Assembly (NCBI RefSeq): GCF_014192375.1
Contig: NZ_JACHXV010000003.1
Span: 248,001-312,000, forward strand
Reading direction: 5' to 3'
Source of the DNA: Endobacter medicaginis
GTDB taxonomy: Bacteria; Pseudomonadota; Alphaproteobacteria; Acetobacterales; Acetobacteraceae
DNA: 64,000 nt
Shown: positions 8,452 through 17,565 of the stretch, one piece after another
Layout of the letters: each line of letters starts with the position of its first letter
Position numbering within the stretch: the stretch's first letter is position 1
Notes under the pieces: generated by a model
What the model was told of the DNA's origin: nothing
What the model saw: the letters and a program-made list of their open reading frames with translations, nothing else
Databases searched by the model: none
Made by a program: the position numbers and the translations under genes

Positions 8452-10785
8452 TCAGTTGGCGGTTTCAGCCTCGCGCTCGCTGCTGCCCTCGTCGGGGTCG
8501 CTGCTCGAGCCCGCCGGCGGCAGGAACTCGAAATCGAGTGCGCCGTCCTTGAGCGACACCTTCACCGAGCCGCCCTTGGTCAGCTTGCCGAACAGCAGTT
8601 CCTCGGCCAGTGGCTTCTTGATGTGCTCCTGGATGACGCGGGCCAGCGGCCGCGCCCCATACAGTCGCTCGTAGCCGCGCTCGGCCAGCCATTCCTTCGC
8701 CGCCGAGGACAGCTCGATGGTGACGTTGCGGTCGGCGAGCTGGGCCTCGAGCTGCAGGACGAACTTCTCCACTACACGGCCGACGATCTCCGGCGTCAGC
8801 CCCGCAAACGGGATGATCGCATCGAGACGGTTGCGGAACTCGGGGGTGAACAGGCGCTTGATCGCCTCCTCGTCCTCGCCGACGCGCACCTCGCGGCCGA
8901 AGCCGATCGCCTCGCGCGCCAGATCCGCCGCCCCTGCGTTGGTGGTCATGATCAGGATCACGTTGCGGAAATCGACCGTCTTGCCGTTGTGGTCGGTCAG
9001 CTTGCCGTGGTCCATCACCTGCAGCAGGATGTTGTAGAGATCCAGATGTGCCTTCTCGATCTCGTCGAGCAGCAGCACGCAATGCGGGTGCTGGTCGATC
9101 GCGTCGGTCAGCATGCCGCCCTGGTCGAAGCCGACATAGCCCGGCGGGGCGCCGATCAGCCGCGAGATCGAGTGCCGCTCCATGTATTCCGACATGTCGA
9201 AGCGGATCAGCTCGATGCCCAGCGTGGAGGCGAGCTGGCGCGCGACCTCGGTCTTGCCCACCCCGGTCGGGCCGGAGAAAAGGTAGTTGCCGATCGGCTT
9301 CTCCGGGTCGCGCAGGCCGGCGCGCGAGAGCTTCATCGCCGCGGCCAGCGTCTCGATCGCCTTTTCCTGTCCGAACACCATCGACTTGAGGTCGCGCTCC
9401 AGCGAACGCAGCACCTCTTTGTCGTCGGCCGACACGCTCTTGGGCGGGATGCGGGCGATCTTGGCCACCACCTCCTCGACGTCGCGCAGCGTGACGGTCT
9501 TGCGGCGCTTGGCCTCGGGCAGCAGCATCCGGCTCGCACCGACCTCGTCGATCACGTCGATCGCCTTGTCCGGCAGCTTGCGGTCGTGGATGTACTTGGC
9601 CGACATCTCGACCGCGGCCCGGATCGCCTCGTCGGTGTAGCGGACCTTGTGGTGCTTCTCGTAGTTCGCCTTCAGTCCGCGCAGGATCTTCACCGCGTCC
9701 TCGACCGAGGGCTCGGGCACGTCGATCTTCTGGAAGCGCCGCACCAAGGCGCGGTCCTTCTCGAAATAGGTGCGGAATTCCTTGTAAGTGGTCGAGCCGA
9801 TGCAGCGCAGCGTGCCGGCGGCGAGCGCTGGCTTGAGCAGGTTGGAGGCATCCATCGCGCCGCCCGAGGTCGCGCCCGCGCCGATCACGGTATGGATCTC
9901 GTCGATGAACAGCACCCCGCCGGGATTGTTCTCGAGATCGGTGACCACCGCCTTGAGCCGCTCCTCGAAATCGCCCCGATAGCGCGTGCCGGCGAGCAGC
10001 GCGCCCATGTCGAGCGCGTAGATCGTCGCGTTGGCCAGCACCTCCGGCACCTCGCCATCGACGATGCGCTTGGCCAGCCCCTCGGCGATGGCCGTCTTGC
10101 CCACGCCCGGATCGCCCACATAGAGCGGATTGTTCTTGGTCCGGCGGCACAGGATCTGCACCGTGCGGTCGATTTCCTGGTCACGGCCGATCAGCGGATC
10201 GATCCGACCCGCCTGAGCCTTCTTGTTGAGATTGACGCAGTACGTCGCCAGCGCTTCGGCCTTCTTGGCCGAGCGTGAACCGCTGCCGCTGTCCTCGCGC
10301 TCGCCGCCTTCGGCGCTCTCCCCACGTTCCGAGCGCGGGGCGACGCGGCCCGGCGCCTTGGCGATGCCGTGGCTGATGAAATTGACCGCATCCAGCCGGG
10401 TCATGTCCTGGAGCTGGAGGAAATACACCGCATGGCTCTCGCGCTCGGAGAACAGCGCGACCAGCACGTTGGCCCCGGTGACCTCGTCGCGGCCGGAGGA
10501 CTGCACGTGGATCGCCGCACGCTGGACCACGCGCTGGAACCCGGCGGTGGGTTTGGGCTCGGCGCTGCGGTCGGTGGCGAGGCCGGCGAGGTCCTTGTCG
10601 AGGAACTCGGTCAGATCGGTGCGCAGCTTGTCGATATCGACGCCGCAGGCGCGCAGCACCGTCACCGCGTCGTTGTCGTCGACGAGCCCGAGCAGCAGGT
10701 GTTCGAGGGTGGCATATTCGTGGCGCCGTTCGCCCGCCAGCGACAGGGCGCGGTGGAGCGTCTGTTCGAGGGTGCGAGACAACAT
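8452..10785 (-). CDS. clpA: ATP-dependent Clp protease ATP-binding subunit ClpA
   Basis: AAA+ unfoldase that feeds substrates, including ClpS-delivered N-degron proteins, into ClpP. The 777-residue protein has the N-domain repeat, a charged linker rich in Ser/Glu, a first AAA module with GDPGVGKT and a Walker B LFIDEIHT, and a second with GPTGVGKT and VLLLDEIEK. The start at 10785 follows AAAGGAGCG at good distance; the frame runs open to 10917 but the extra 44 residues look non-coding. clpS lies 258 bases upstream on the same strand, a common alphaproteobacterial pairing, though the gap allows separate promoters. A strong terminator follows. Confidence 0.98.
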   Translation of the reverse strand: MLSRTLEQTLHRALSLAGERRHEYATLEHLLLGLVDDNDAVTVLRACGVDIDKLRTDLTEFLDKDLAGLATDRSAEPKPTAGFQRVVQRAAIHVQSSGRDEVTGANVLVALFSERESHAVYFLQLQDMTRLDAVNFISHGIAKAPGRVAPRSERGESAEGGEREDSGSGSRSAKKAEALATYCVNLNKKAQAGRIDPLIGRDQEIDRTVQILCRRTKNNPLYVGDPGVGKTAIAEGLAKRIVDGEVPEVLANATIYALDMGALLAGTRYRGDFEERLKAVVTDLENNPGGVLFIDEIHTVIGAGATSGGAMDASNLLKPALAAGTLRCIGSTTYKEFRTYFEKDRALVRRFQKIDVPEPSVEDAVKILRGLKANYEKHHKVRYTDEAIRAAVEMSAKYIHDRKLPDKAIDVIDEVGASRMLLPEAKRRKTVTLRDVEEVVAKIARIPPKSVSADDKEVLRSLERDLKSMVFGQEKAIETLAAAMKLSRAGLRDPEKPIGNYLFSGPTGVGKTEVARQLASTLGIELIRFDMSEYMERHSISRLIGAPPGYVGFDQGGMLTDAIDQHPHCVLLLDEIEKAHLDLYNILLQVMDHGKLTDHNGKTVDFRNVILIMTTNAGAADLAREAIGFGREVRVGEDEEAIKRLFTPEFRNRLDAIIPFAGLTPEIVGRVVEKFVLQLEAQLADRNVTIELSSAAKEWLAERGYERLYGARPLARVIQEHIKKPLAEELLFGKLTKGGSVKVSLKDGALDFEFLPPAGSSSDPDEGSSEREAETAN

Positions 10786-11043
10786 GGTCCGACGCTCCTT
10801 TCTATGCGGCTGCGGAGGGTCCGGATCGGTTCGGGCCACCCGCGCGGGTATCATCTTCCGGCGGTTGCGCCGGTTTGGCAAAGCAGATTCTCCTTTGGCG
10901 GGAGATTTGCCGGGCATCTGAGGAGATCGCGCCGCAGGTCCGCTGCCGCAAGGACTTGAAAATCACCATCTGCGTAATGAAACGCCGTGGCGACGACGGG
11001 CGGCGGAAGGAACGGTCAGGCGGCAGCGTCGATCGGGACAGTT

Positions 11044-11466
11044 TCAGTCCTTCTCGATCGTGCATTGCAGCGGATGCTGGTTCTGCCGGGCGAGGTCCAT
11101 CACCTGCGTCACCTTGGTCTCGGCGACCTCGTAGGTGTACACGCCACACACCCCAACGCCACGCTTGTGGACATTGAGCATGATGCGCGTGGCCTCGTCG
11201 CGGGTCTTCTGGAAGAACCGCTCCAGCACGTGAACGACGAACTCCATCGGCGTATAGTCGTCGTTGAGCATCAGCACCTTGAACATCGCCGGCTTGCGCG
11301 TGCGCGGCCGCGCCTTGACCACGACCGCGGTGTTCGGACCCTTGTCGGCGTCCTGGTCGGGGGTGGTGCTGTCGGGCTTGCGCGGGCCGATCGCGGCACG
11401 CGCCAGCCTGTCCGTGGCCGCAGGCCCCGTCCGCGCCGGTGTCATCACTGTGTCGATCTGAGGCAT
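11044..11466 (-). CDS. clpS: ATP-dependent Clp protease adaptor ClpS
   Basis: Adaptor that recognises destabilising N-terminal residues and delivers those proteins to ClpA. The conserved core [22 protein letters not shown], split across the family's Asn-Asp binding pocket, and [20 protein letters not shown] are intact. I take ATG 11466, preceded by GGGGCG, giving 140 residues with a disordered Lys/Pro/Arg-rich N-terminal extension of about 45 residues, typical of alphaproteobacteria; starts at 11445 or 11490 cannot be excluded. Product of aat (62.4 kb), which makes N-degrons, belongs to the same pathway. Confidence 0.95.
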   Translation of the reverse strand: MPQIDTVMTPARTGPAATDRLARAAIGPRKPDSTTPDQDADKGPNTAVVVKARPRTRKPAMFKVLMLNDDYTPMEFVVHVLERFFQKTRDEATRIMLNVHKRGVGVCGVYTYEVAETKVTQVMDLARQNQHPLQCTIEKD

Positions 11467-11750
11467 CGCCCCATCATATGTGATGTCCATGGTCCGATGA
11501 AAGGTGTTCGCGGGCAGAGGGTTCGCCGCCGGTGGCGTGACGGTCCGGGAACCGCCGTGCAACCGGCAGTATGCGGAGTTATCGCCCGTTCGGCTCATTA
11601 AAGATACAAAACATCCTCCAACATCCTCATGGTTAACCTTTTTTTGGTAGACGGAGGTTATGGTTTTCCGCATTGTGACAGGGTAGTCACATCAGCGGGT
11701 CGCGGCCGATTGCGGTGGGATCGCGGCGACCGGAAGTTGACAGTGAAGGA

Positions 11751-12917
11751 ATGGCGATGACGGACGGGTGCGGTGCGGGTGTTGCGGGCGCGTGCGCGCC
11801 GATCGCCGGCGGCAGGCGTCGCAGGCTCGGCCGTCTCGGCGCGCTGTCCGCGCTGCTCGCGGCTTGCCTGCCGCTCGCGCCGGTCGCCGCACACGCCCAG
11901 TATCATCACATGCTCAGCACCATCACCCTTGATGCCTCCACCGGCAACGTGCTGAGCCAGGACAATCCCGACCTGCAGCGCTATCCGGCCAGCCTGACCA
12001 AGCTGATGACGCTGTATCTGACCTTCAAGGCGCTCAAGGCCGGGCAGATCAGCCTCGACACCGCCGTGCCGGTCTCCATCCATGCCGCCTCGATGGAGCC
12101 CTCCAAGCTCGGACTGGTGCCCGGCTCCTATTTCACCGTGCAGCAGGCCGTGCTCGGGCTGGTGACAAAATCCGCCAATGATGCCGCCTGTGCGCTGGGC
12201 GAGCTGCTTGGCGGGGGCGACGAGGATGCCTTCGCCGATCTGATGACCCGGCAGGCGCATGCGCTCGGCATGAATGCCACCACCTTCCGCAACGCCTCCG
12301 GCCTGCCCGACCCGGAACAGGTTACCACCGCGCGCGACCTCGCCCTGCTGACCCGACACCTGCTGATCGACTTCCCCGACCAGTACCACTGGTTCTCGGT
12401 GCCGTCCTTCGTGTTCCGCGGCCGCATGGTGATGAACCACGATCCGATGCTGCGCATCTACCCGGGCGCCGACGGGCTCAAGACGGGGTACACCCTGGAA
12501 GCCGGCCGCAATCTCGTCACCTCGGCGGTGCGCGGCAATGTGCGCCTGGTCGGCGTCGTGCTCGGCGCCTGGAGCAACACGCAGCGCAGCAACGTGATGG
12601 CCTCGCTGCTCGATGACGGTTTCCGCCAGGAAGGCGTGCCGGTCGATGCGGCGCCGCGCATCGATACGCCCGACGATTCCGACGAGTTGCTGGCCGCCGC
12701 CGCCGCTTCGCATCACCGTTCGAGCTATGCCGCGCGGCATGCCGGCCGCAAGAGCCATTCGCCGGCTGCCGGCGTCGCCCTCGCCTCGGCCCATGGCGCC
12801 AATCGCCGTGGCTCGAAGTTGCGCGGGGCAAGCGTGCATCTGGTGGTGGCCAAGCCGGCCGCCGCGCATGCCACCAGCCACGCTAAACACGCCAAATCCC
12901 CCCGTCATCGCGCCTGA
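11751..12917 (+). CDS. D-alanyl-D-alanine carboxypeptidase (penicillin-binding protein 5/6 type, S11)
   Basis: Secreted serine peptidase that trims the terminal D-Ala of peptidoglycan pentapeptides. After an Arg-rich n-region and hydrophobic signal segment ending in AHAQ, the catalytic motifs appear in order: SxxK as ASLTKLM (Ser81, Lys84), SxN as KSANDAA, and KTG as LKTGYT. The last ~80 residues are rich in His, Ala, Lys and Ser, lacking an obvious amphipathic membrane anchor. ATG 11751 or 11757 may be used; GAAGGA suits the latter. A strong hairpin begins at the stop codon. Exact PBP class is not resolved. Confidence 0.92.
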   Translation: MAMTDGCGAGVAGACAPIAGGRRRRLGRLGALSALLAACLPLAPVAAHAQYHHMLSTITLDASTGNVLSQDNPDLQRYPASLTKLMTLYLTFKALKAGQISLDTAVPVSIHAASMEPSKLGLVPGSYFTVQQAVLGLVTKSANDAACALGELLGGGDEDAFADLMTRQAHALGMNATTFRNASGLPDPEQVTTARDLALLTRHLLIDFPDQYHWFSVPSFVFRGRMVMNHDPMLRIYPGADGLKTGYTLEAGRNLVTSAVRGNVRLVGVVLGAWSNTQRSNVMASLLDDGFRQEGVPVDAAPRIDTPDDSDELLAAAAASHHRSSYAARHAGRKSHSPAAGVALASAHGANRRGSKLRGASVHLVVAKPAAAHATSHAKHAKSPRHRA

Positions 12918-12953
12918 GCATCGACGCGCCTGCGGGCCGGTCGCGTCGATGCT
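12917..12953 (+). terminator. hairpin terminator after the DD-carboxypeptidase gene
   Basis: A perfect 12-bp inverted repeat (AGCATCGACGCG at 12917-12928, complement at 12942-12953) with a 13-base loop starts on the last base of the stop codon. No U tract follows, so it may stop transcription weakly or protect the 3' end of the mRNA. It separates this gene from map. Confidence 0.5.
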
Positions 12954-13030
12954 TGGCCTGACCCCGTCGCCTCATGATATGACGCTCGCATGACCGATAT
13001 TCAGAGCGACATTCTGGCCAGGGGGCGCGC

Positions 13031-13834
13031 GTGATGGATGGTGGTGGCGAGAGCCGGCGTATCCTCCTGCACGATCCGTCCGATTTCGCGCCGATGCGCG
13101 CCGCCGGCGAGCTCGCCGCGCGAACGCTCGACATGATCACGCCGCATGTCGTCGCCGGAGTCACCACCGGCGAACTCGACGACATCATCGACGCCTTCAT
13201 GGTCGCCAATGGCGCGATCTCGGCAACGCTGGGCTATCGCGGCTACCCGAAATCCTCCTGCATCTCGCTCAACCATGTCGTCTGTCATGGCATTCCCGGC
13301 GACCGCAGGCTGGTCGACGGCGACATCCTCAACATCGACGTCACCTGCATCCTCGATGGCTGGTATGGCGACACCTCCCGCATGTACACGGTCGGTCCGA
13401 TCTCGCGCCGGGCGGAAATGCTGATCGACGTGACCTACGAGTCGCTGATGCGTGGTCTCGCGGTGATCCGCCCGGGGGCGACGCTGGGCGATATCGGCCA
13501 TGCCATCCAGAGTTATGTCGAACCCAAGCGCTTCTCGGTGGTGCGCGATTTCTGCGGCCATGGCATCGGCCGCACCTTCCACGCCGCGCCCAACGTGGTG
13601 CATTTCGGCCGCCCCGGCGAGGGCCTGACCCTCAAGCCCGGTATGTTCTTCACCGTCGAGCCGATGATCAATGCCGGCAAGCCGGAGGTGAAGGTGCTCG
13701 ACGACGGCTGGACCGCGGTGACCCGCGACCGCTCGCTCTCGGCGCAGTTCGAGCACATGATCGGCGTGACCGAGACCGGCTGCGAGATCTTCACCCTCTC
13801 GCCGGCGGGGCTGCACAAGCCGCCCTACGGCTGA
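13031..13834 (+). CDS. map: type I methionine aminopeptidase
   Basis: Cytosolic metalloprotease that removes the initiator Met from nascent proteins. The pita-bread core is complete: His in NHVVCHGIP, metal-binding Asp in NIDVTCILDGWYGDTSRM, His in FCGHGIGRTFHAAP, Glu in FFTVEPMIN and the final Glu in SAQFEHMIGVTETG. The 267-residue product from GTG 13031 has the normal size; ATG 13034 is one codon on. It converges with the LysR gene, the two coding regions overlapping by ten bases at their 3' ends. Confidence 0.97.
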   Translation: MMDGGGESRRILLHDPSDFAPMRAAGELAARTLDMITPHVVAGVTTGELDDIIDAFMVANGAISATLGYRGYPKSSCISLNHVVCHGIPGDRRLVDGDILNIDVTCILDGWYGDTSRMYTVGPISRRAEMLIDVTYESLMRGLAVIRPGATLGDIGHAIQSYVEPKRFSVVRDFCGHGIGRTFHAAPNVVHFGRPGEGLTLKPGMFFTVEPMINAGKPEVKVLDDGWTAVTRDRSLSAQFEHMIGVTETGCEIFTLSPAGLHKPPYG

Positions 13835-14733
13835 GCCGACGCGGCCAGGAACGTCCTCGCCGAGTCGACGAACTGTGCGACGCATGGCGACATGCCGCGG
13901 CTGCGATGGGCGAGGGCAAGCTCGATCTCGGCGTCGAAATCCTCGATCTCCCGGAAGACGATGTTGTCCACCCGCAGCGAGGACAGCGAACGCGGTCCGA
14001 GCACGACGCCGTAGCCGGCGGCGGCCAGGCTGATCGCGGCCAGGAAATCGCCCACCTGGTCGGTCGGCCTGACCTCGAAGCGGCCGATCTCGGCCAGCGC
14101 GTGCAGCTTGTCGGAAAACCCGGCCGTCTCGTGGAAATGCGGGATCAGGAACACTTCCTGCGCAAGATCGGCGGCGCGCAGGCGGGGCGTGGCGGCGAGC
14201 GGATGATCCACGGCCAGGGCGATCCTGATCGGCTCGCGCTGGATCACGAAACCTGTATTGCCGGCGCCGTATTGCGGTCGCGGGCGGATCAGCGCGATGT
14301 CGATGCGGCCCTCGCCGAGAGCCTCGATCTGCGTCGGCGTGTCGAGCGCGATCACCTCCATGCGCACCGCCGGGTGGTGGTGGCGGAAGCGTCGCAACAG
14401 CTCGGCGAGCAGCCCCGAGGTGACCGCCGAGCCGACATAGCCGAGCGTCACGCGGCCGCTCTCGCCACGTCCGGCGGCGCGCCCGACCTGCTCGGCACGC
14501 TCGATCTGGCGCAGGGCCGCGACCGCCTCGGGCAGGAACAGCCGTCCGGCCTCGGTCAATGTCACCGCAGAGCGCTTGCTGCGGTGAAACAGCCGCGCGC
14601 CGAGCCGTTCCTCGAGATGACGGATGTGCAGGCTGAGTGCGGACTGTGCGAGATGCAGCCGGTCCGCCGCACCGGCGAAATGCAGTTCCTCCGCGGTGGT
14701 CAGAAAGCAGCGCAGCTGACGGTAATCGATCAC
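13825..14733 (-). CDS. LysR family transcriptional regulator, probable regulator of glaH-lhgO
   Basis: LysR-type regulator of 302 residues. The N-terminal winged helix-turn-helix (MIDYRQLRCFLTTAEELHF ... AQSALSLHIRHLEERLG) is clear, followed by a two-lobed effector domain (VTLGYVGSAVTSGLL). It is divergent from glaH with 117 bases between the start codons, the arrangement in which LysR proteins normally control the neighbour and themselves. The effector might be glutarate, 2-hydroxyglutarate or a lysine breakdown product (inference). In E. coli and Pseudomonas the csiD operon is controlled by a GntR protein, so a LysR here differs. Confidence 0.92.
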   Translation of the reverse strand: MIDYRQLRCFLTTAEELHFAGAADRLHLAQSALSLHIRHLEERLGARLFHRSKRSAVTLTEAGRLFLPEAVAALRQIERAEQVGRAAGRGESGRVTLGYVGSAVTSGLLAELLRRFRHHHPAVRMEVIALDTPTQIEALGEGRIDIALIRPRPQYGAGNTGFVIQREPIRIALAVDHPLAATPRLRAADLAQEVFLIPHFHETAGFSDKLHALAEIGRFEVRPTDQVGDFLAAISLAAAGYGVVLGPRSLSSLRVDNIVFREIEDFDAEIELALAHRSRGMSPCVAQFVDSARTFLAASAQP

Positions 14734-14763
14734 CGGGGCAGCCTACGATCTCTGATCTGTCTG

Positions 14764-14781
14764 CGCGATTAAAACATCGCG
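14764..14781. promoter_or_regulatory. palindrome in the lysR/glaH divergent promoter region
   Basis: A perfect interrupted palindrome CGCGAT-N6-ATCGCG lies 31 bases from the lysR start and 70 bases from the glaH start. Its symmetry and position suit an operator for the LysR protein or another dimeric regulator. It does not follow the textbook T-N11-A core, so identity of the binder is inferred only from location. Confidence 0.45.
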
Positions 14782-14850
14782 AACCGCTATTGGGCCGGCG
14801 ATGGGCGACGGGCGCATATCATCGATGTCAACCCGCAGCAGGAGGACGCC

Positions 14851-15795
14851 ATGGGCGCCCAGACCCCCACCGTCATCGACCGTTCCATCCCGCTCTCGAC
14901 CGCCTCGGGCAAGGTGAGGATCGCCCCGCACCCCCGGCACGCGCGGCTGCGTCATCTCGCCTTCGAGACCGCCGCGCTGCGCCGCTTCTTCGACGAGGTC
15001 GCCGATATCGAGGTGCAGAACCTCGAGTATGTGCCGTTCATGCGCTTTCATGTCGCCCGCAAGCTCGCCGAGGCGGTAGGCGAGGACCTCGCGGACACGG
15101 TGCGCGCCATCGTCACCGACCGCAACACCGGCGGCTTCACCCTCGGCGTGCAGTCGGTGACGTCGAACCCGCAGGATTACGTGAAGCTCGGCACCGCCAT
15201 CGGCCATCTGATCGGTCCCTGCAACCACGATGCGATGTCGGGCACCTATTACGCCCGCTTCGAGGTTCGCGACACCGATGCCAGCGATTCCTACCTGCGT
15301 CAGGCCTATCGGCTGTTCACGCTGCACACCGACGGCACCTTCGTCGACGAGGCGACCGACTGGCTGCTGATGATGAAGTTCGCCGAGGCCAACGCGGTCG
15401 GCGGCGAGTCGCGCTTCCTGCATATCGACGACTGGTCCGAGCGTGACATCTTCCTGCACGATCCGCTGGCGACGCGGCCGATGCTCCACAAGGCGCCGGG
15501 TTCGAAGAACGTCGCCCAGTCGATCGAGCGTCCGGTGTTCTTCCAGAGTCGCTTCGGCCTCGCACTCAGCTTCATCGACCAGTTCGTGCAGCCCCGCAAC
15601 GGCGAGGAAGCCGACTATCTGCGCCGGTTGTCGGCGTCGATGGAGGCCTCGCCGGCCACCACCGAGGTGGGACTGCCGGTCGGCGACCTGGTGGTGCTCA
15701 ACAACCTGTTCTGGCTGCATGGCCGCGCACCGTTCCAGAAGAATGCCGGCCTGCATCGCGAGCTGATGCGCCAGCGCGGCATGATCTCATGCTGA
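14851..15795 (+). CDS. glaH: glutarate 2-hydroxylase (CsiD/GlaH)
   Basis: Fe(II)/2-oxoglutarate-dependent dioxygenase that converts glutarate to L-2-hydroxyglutarate in lysine and 5-aminovalerate breakdown. The 314-residue protein tracks E. coli GlaH closely: iron ligands His and Asp in LHTDGTFVDE, the segment AHLIG...DAMSGTYYARF, SKNV, FIDQFVQP and the final LNNLFWLHGR...RELMRQRG with the second His. ATG 14851 follows CAGGAGGACGCC. It overlaps lhgO by seven bases, so the two enzymes are made together. Confidence 0.95.
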   Translation: MGAQTPTVIDRSIPLSTASGKVRIAPHPRHARLRHLAFETAALRRFFDEVADIEVQNLEYVPFMRFHVARKLAEAVGEDLADTVRAIVTDRNTGGFTLGVQSVTSNPQDYVKLGTAIGHLIGPCNHDAMSGTYYARFEVRDTDASDSYLRQAYRLFTLHTDGTFVDEATDWLLMMKFAEANAVGGESRFLHIDDWSERDIFLHDPLATRPMLHKAPGSKNVAQSIERPVFFQSRFGLALSFIDQFVQPRNGEEADYLRRLSASMEASPATTEVGLPVGDLVVLNNLFWLHGRAPFQKNAGLHRELMRQRGMISC

Positions 15796-17033
15796 GCGGG
15801 CAACCCGAGGCGACGAGCGATGTCGTCGTCGTCGGTGGCGGCATCATCGGCGTCGCCACCGCCCTGGAGCTGACCCGGCGCTGGCCGGGCATCAGCGTGA
15901 CCCTGGTGGAGAAGGAGGCGAGCCTCGCCGCCCATCAGACCGGCCACAACAGCGGCGTCATCCACGCCGGGGTCTACTACGCCCCCGGCAGCCTCAAGGC
16001 GGAGTTCTGCCGGCGCGGCTCGCAGGCGATCTACGAGTTCGCCGCCGAGCACGGCATCGCCCATGAGCGCTGCGGCAAGCTGATCGTGGCGACCACCGAG
16101 CTGGAGGTCGAGCGCCTGCAGGCGCTCAAGGCACGCTGCGAGGCCAACGGTCTCGATCCCGAGCCGATCGACGCCGCACGGCTGCGCGAGCTCGAGCCCA
16201 ACATCAGCGGCCTGGAAGCGATCCGGGTTGCCTCCAGCGGCATCGTCGACTACCCGGCGATCACCCGCGCGATGGCAGACATCGCCACCGGCCGGGGCGT
16301 GACCATCCGTCTCGGCGAGGAGGTGATCGCGATGAGCGAAACCATGTCGGGGGTATCGGTGACCACCGATCGCGGCCGCATCGCCGCGGGATACGCCATC
16401 GTCTGCGCCGGTCTGATGGCCGACCGGCTGGCCGGGATGTGCGATCTCGACCTCGATTTCCGCGTCGTGCCGTTCCGGGGCGAGTACTACCGACTGCCGG
16501 AGCGCTGTCGCGACATCGTCCGGCACCTGATCTATCCGGTTCCCGATCCCGACCTGCCATTCCTGGGCGTGCATCTCACCCGCATGGTCGGCGGCTACAT
16601 TACCGTCGGGCCGAACGCCGTGCTGGCGCTGGCGCGCGAGGGCTATCGCTGGCGCGATGTCAATCTGCGCGATCTGGGTGAGCTGGCCCGGTTCGGCGGC
16701 TTCTGGCGCACGCTGCGCGCCAATGCCCGCTCGGGTCTGGGCGAGATGCGGAACTCGATCTGGCGACGTGGCTATCTCCAGGCCTGCCGCAAATACTGCC
16801 CCTCGCTCAGGCTCGAAAACCTCACCCCCTATCCCGCCGGCGTGCGCGCCCAGGCGGTGGGCCGTGACGGAACGCTGCTGCATGATTTCCTGGTGCGCCG
16901 ATCCCGGGCCAGCCTGCATGTCTGCAACGCACCGTCTCCGGCGGCGACCTCGTCGATGCCGATCGCGCAGTACGTGGTCGACCAGTTCGGCGAGGCCTTC
17001 GGTATCCAGCCGGCGAACCCCGTCGCGGCCTGA
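15789..17033 (+). CDS. lhgO: L-2-hydroxyglutarate dehydrogenase/oxidase LhgO
   Basis: FAD enzyme of the DAO family, membrane-associated, that oxidises L-2-hydroxyglutarate to 2-oxoglutarate, passing electrons to the quinone pool. It shows the dinucleotide fold VVVGGGIIGVATALEL near the N-terminus, the family stretch AAHQTGHNSGVIHAGVYYAPGSLKA, and a C-terminal GRDGTLLHDF and PSPAATSSMPIA. Length is 414 residues. Coupled to glaH, it completes glutarate to 2-oxoglutarate, regenerating the co-substrate of GlaH. Confidence 0.95.
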   Translation: MLSGQPEATSDVVVVGGGIIGVATALELTRRWPGISVTLVEKEASLAAHQTGHNSGVIHAGVYYAPGSLKAEFCRRGSQAIYEFAAEHGIAHERCGKLIVATTELEVERLQALKARCEANGLDPEPIDAARLRELEPNISGLEAIRVASSGIVDYPAITRAMADIATGRGVTIRLGEEVIAMSETMSGVSVTTDRGRIAAGYAIVCAGLMADRLAGMCDLDLDFRVVPFRGEYYRLPERCRDIVRHLIYPVPDPDLPFLGVHLTRMVGGYITVGPNAVLALAREGYRWRDVNLRDLGELARFGGFWRTLRANARSGLGEMRNSIWRRGYLQACRKYCPSLRLENLTPYPAGVRAQAVGRDGTLLHDFLVRRSRASLHVCNAPSPAATSSMPIAQYVVDQFGEAFGIQPANPVAA

Positions 17034-17071
17034 TCGGCCGCAACGACGTCAGATCTGACCGGTGATGGTCT

Positions 17072-17305
17072 TCAGGGCTGTCGTCGCTGGTGCTCCAGTT
17101 CGTTCGTGCCGATCGCAGCAGACGTCGGCGGCAGGCGAAGCAGCAGTGCTTCGAGACAGTCCACTTCGTAGGTCCATTCCCTCCCGGCAATATCCTGGTC
17201 AGAAACTCTCAGGACGGGATTCCTGTAGCGACGGTAGCAGTGCAGCGCTGTTTCCAAGGCGGCGCGCAGGACGCGGATATCTGCATCCTCGACAACGATA
17301 GCCAT
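17072..17305 (-). CDS. small orphan protein, 77 residues
   Basis: A 77-residue open frame on the minus strand between two plus-strand genes. No family recognised; it is acidic in the first half, has no membrane segment, and includes two Trp/Tyr-rich spots (HCYRRYRN, REWTYEVD). A GGGAG tract ten bases ahead of ATG 17305 could serve as a ribosome site. Codon use is visibly less GC-biased than in the flanking genes (AGG, AGA, TCT, GTT occur), suggesting transfer or weak selection. Confidence 0.45.
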   Translation of the reverse strand: MAIVVEDADIRVLRAALETALHCYRRYRNPVLRVSDQDIAGREWTYEVDCLEALLLRLPPTSAAIGTNELEHQRRQP

Positions 17306-17565
17306 TCGATGGCGTCTCCCAGTGGACGCCGGATCTGTGTCCGGCCGATTGGAGCCGGCGATTCCGGCTTCTTTGTGTAATTACGGTGACGGCGGTCAAT
17401 GGATTGCGACGAAACGGCGGACTACGTCATGTGTGATGAGACAGACGAGCAGCGATCTCGCGCAAGGTAGGAGCGAACCGGGCCCTTGTCGCCCCGATGC
17501 GGCTCACTCATCATGCCGACGGTCCGGCAATTGTCGTTGGACCGGCTGTCCCGAGGAGACCGCAT
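17306..17565. other. non-coding stretch upstream of the gamma-glutamyltransferase gene
   Basis: I see no gene in these 260 bases. Base composition is lower in GC than the surroundings between about 17365 and 17460. A small hairpin, AGCCGG-N5-CCGGCT followed by TCTTTG (17353-17374), could be a weak plus-strand terminator for glaH-lhgO. No convincing -35/-10 pair was found. Confidence 0.35.

Noticed and set aside
8239-10278. A 679-codon open frame on the plus strand opposite clpA
   Set aside because: It is antisense to a complete, well-conserved ClpA and translates to low-complexity Arg/Gln/Leu/Val sequence; high-GC genes routinely leave such antisense frames open.
10786-11043. Possible small gene in the clpA-clpS gap
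   Set aside because: Short frames exist on both strands but have no ribosome site, family resemblance or consistent codon bias.
11633-11638. TTAACC half-site resembling a CtrA box between clpS and the DD-carboxypeptidase gene
   Set aside because: The second TTAA at the required seven-base spacing is missing; a lone half-site is too weak to call.
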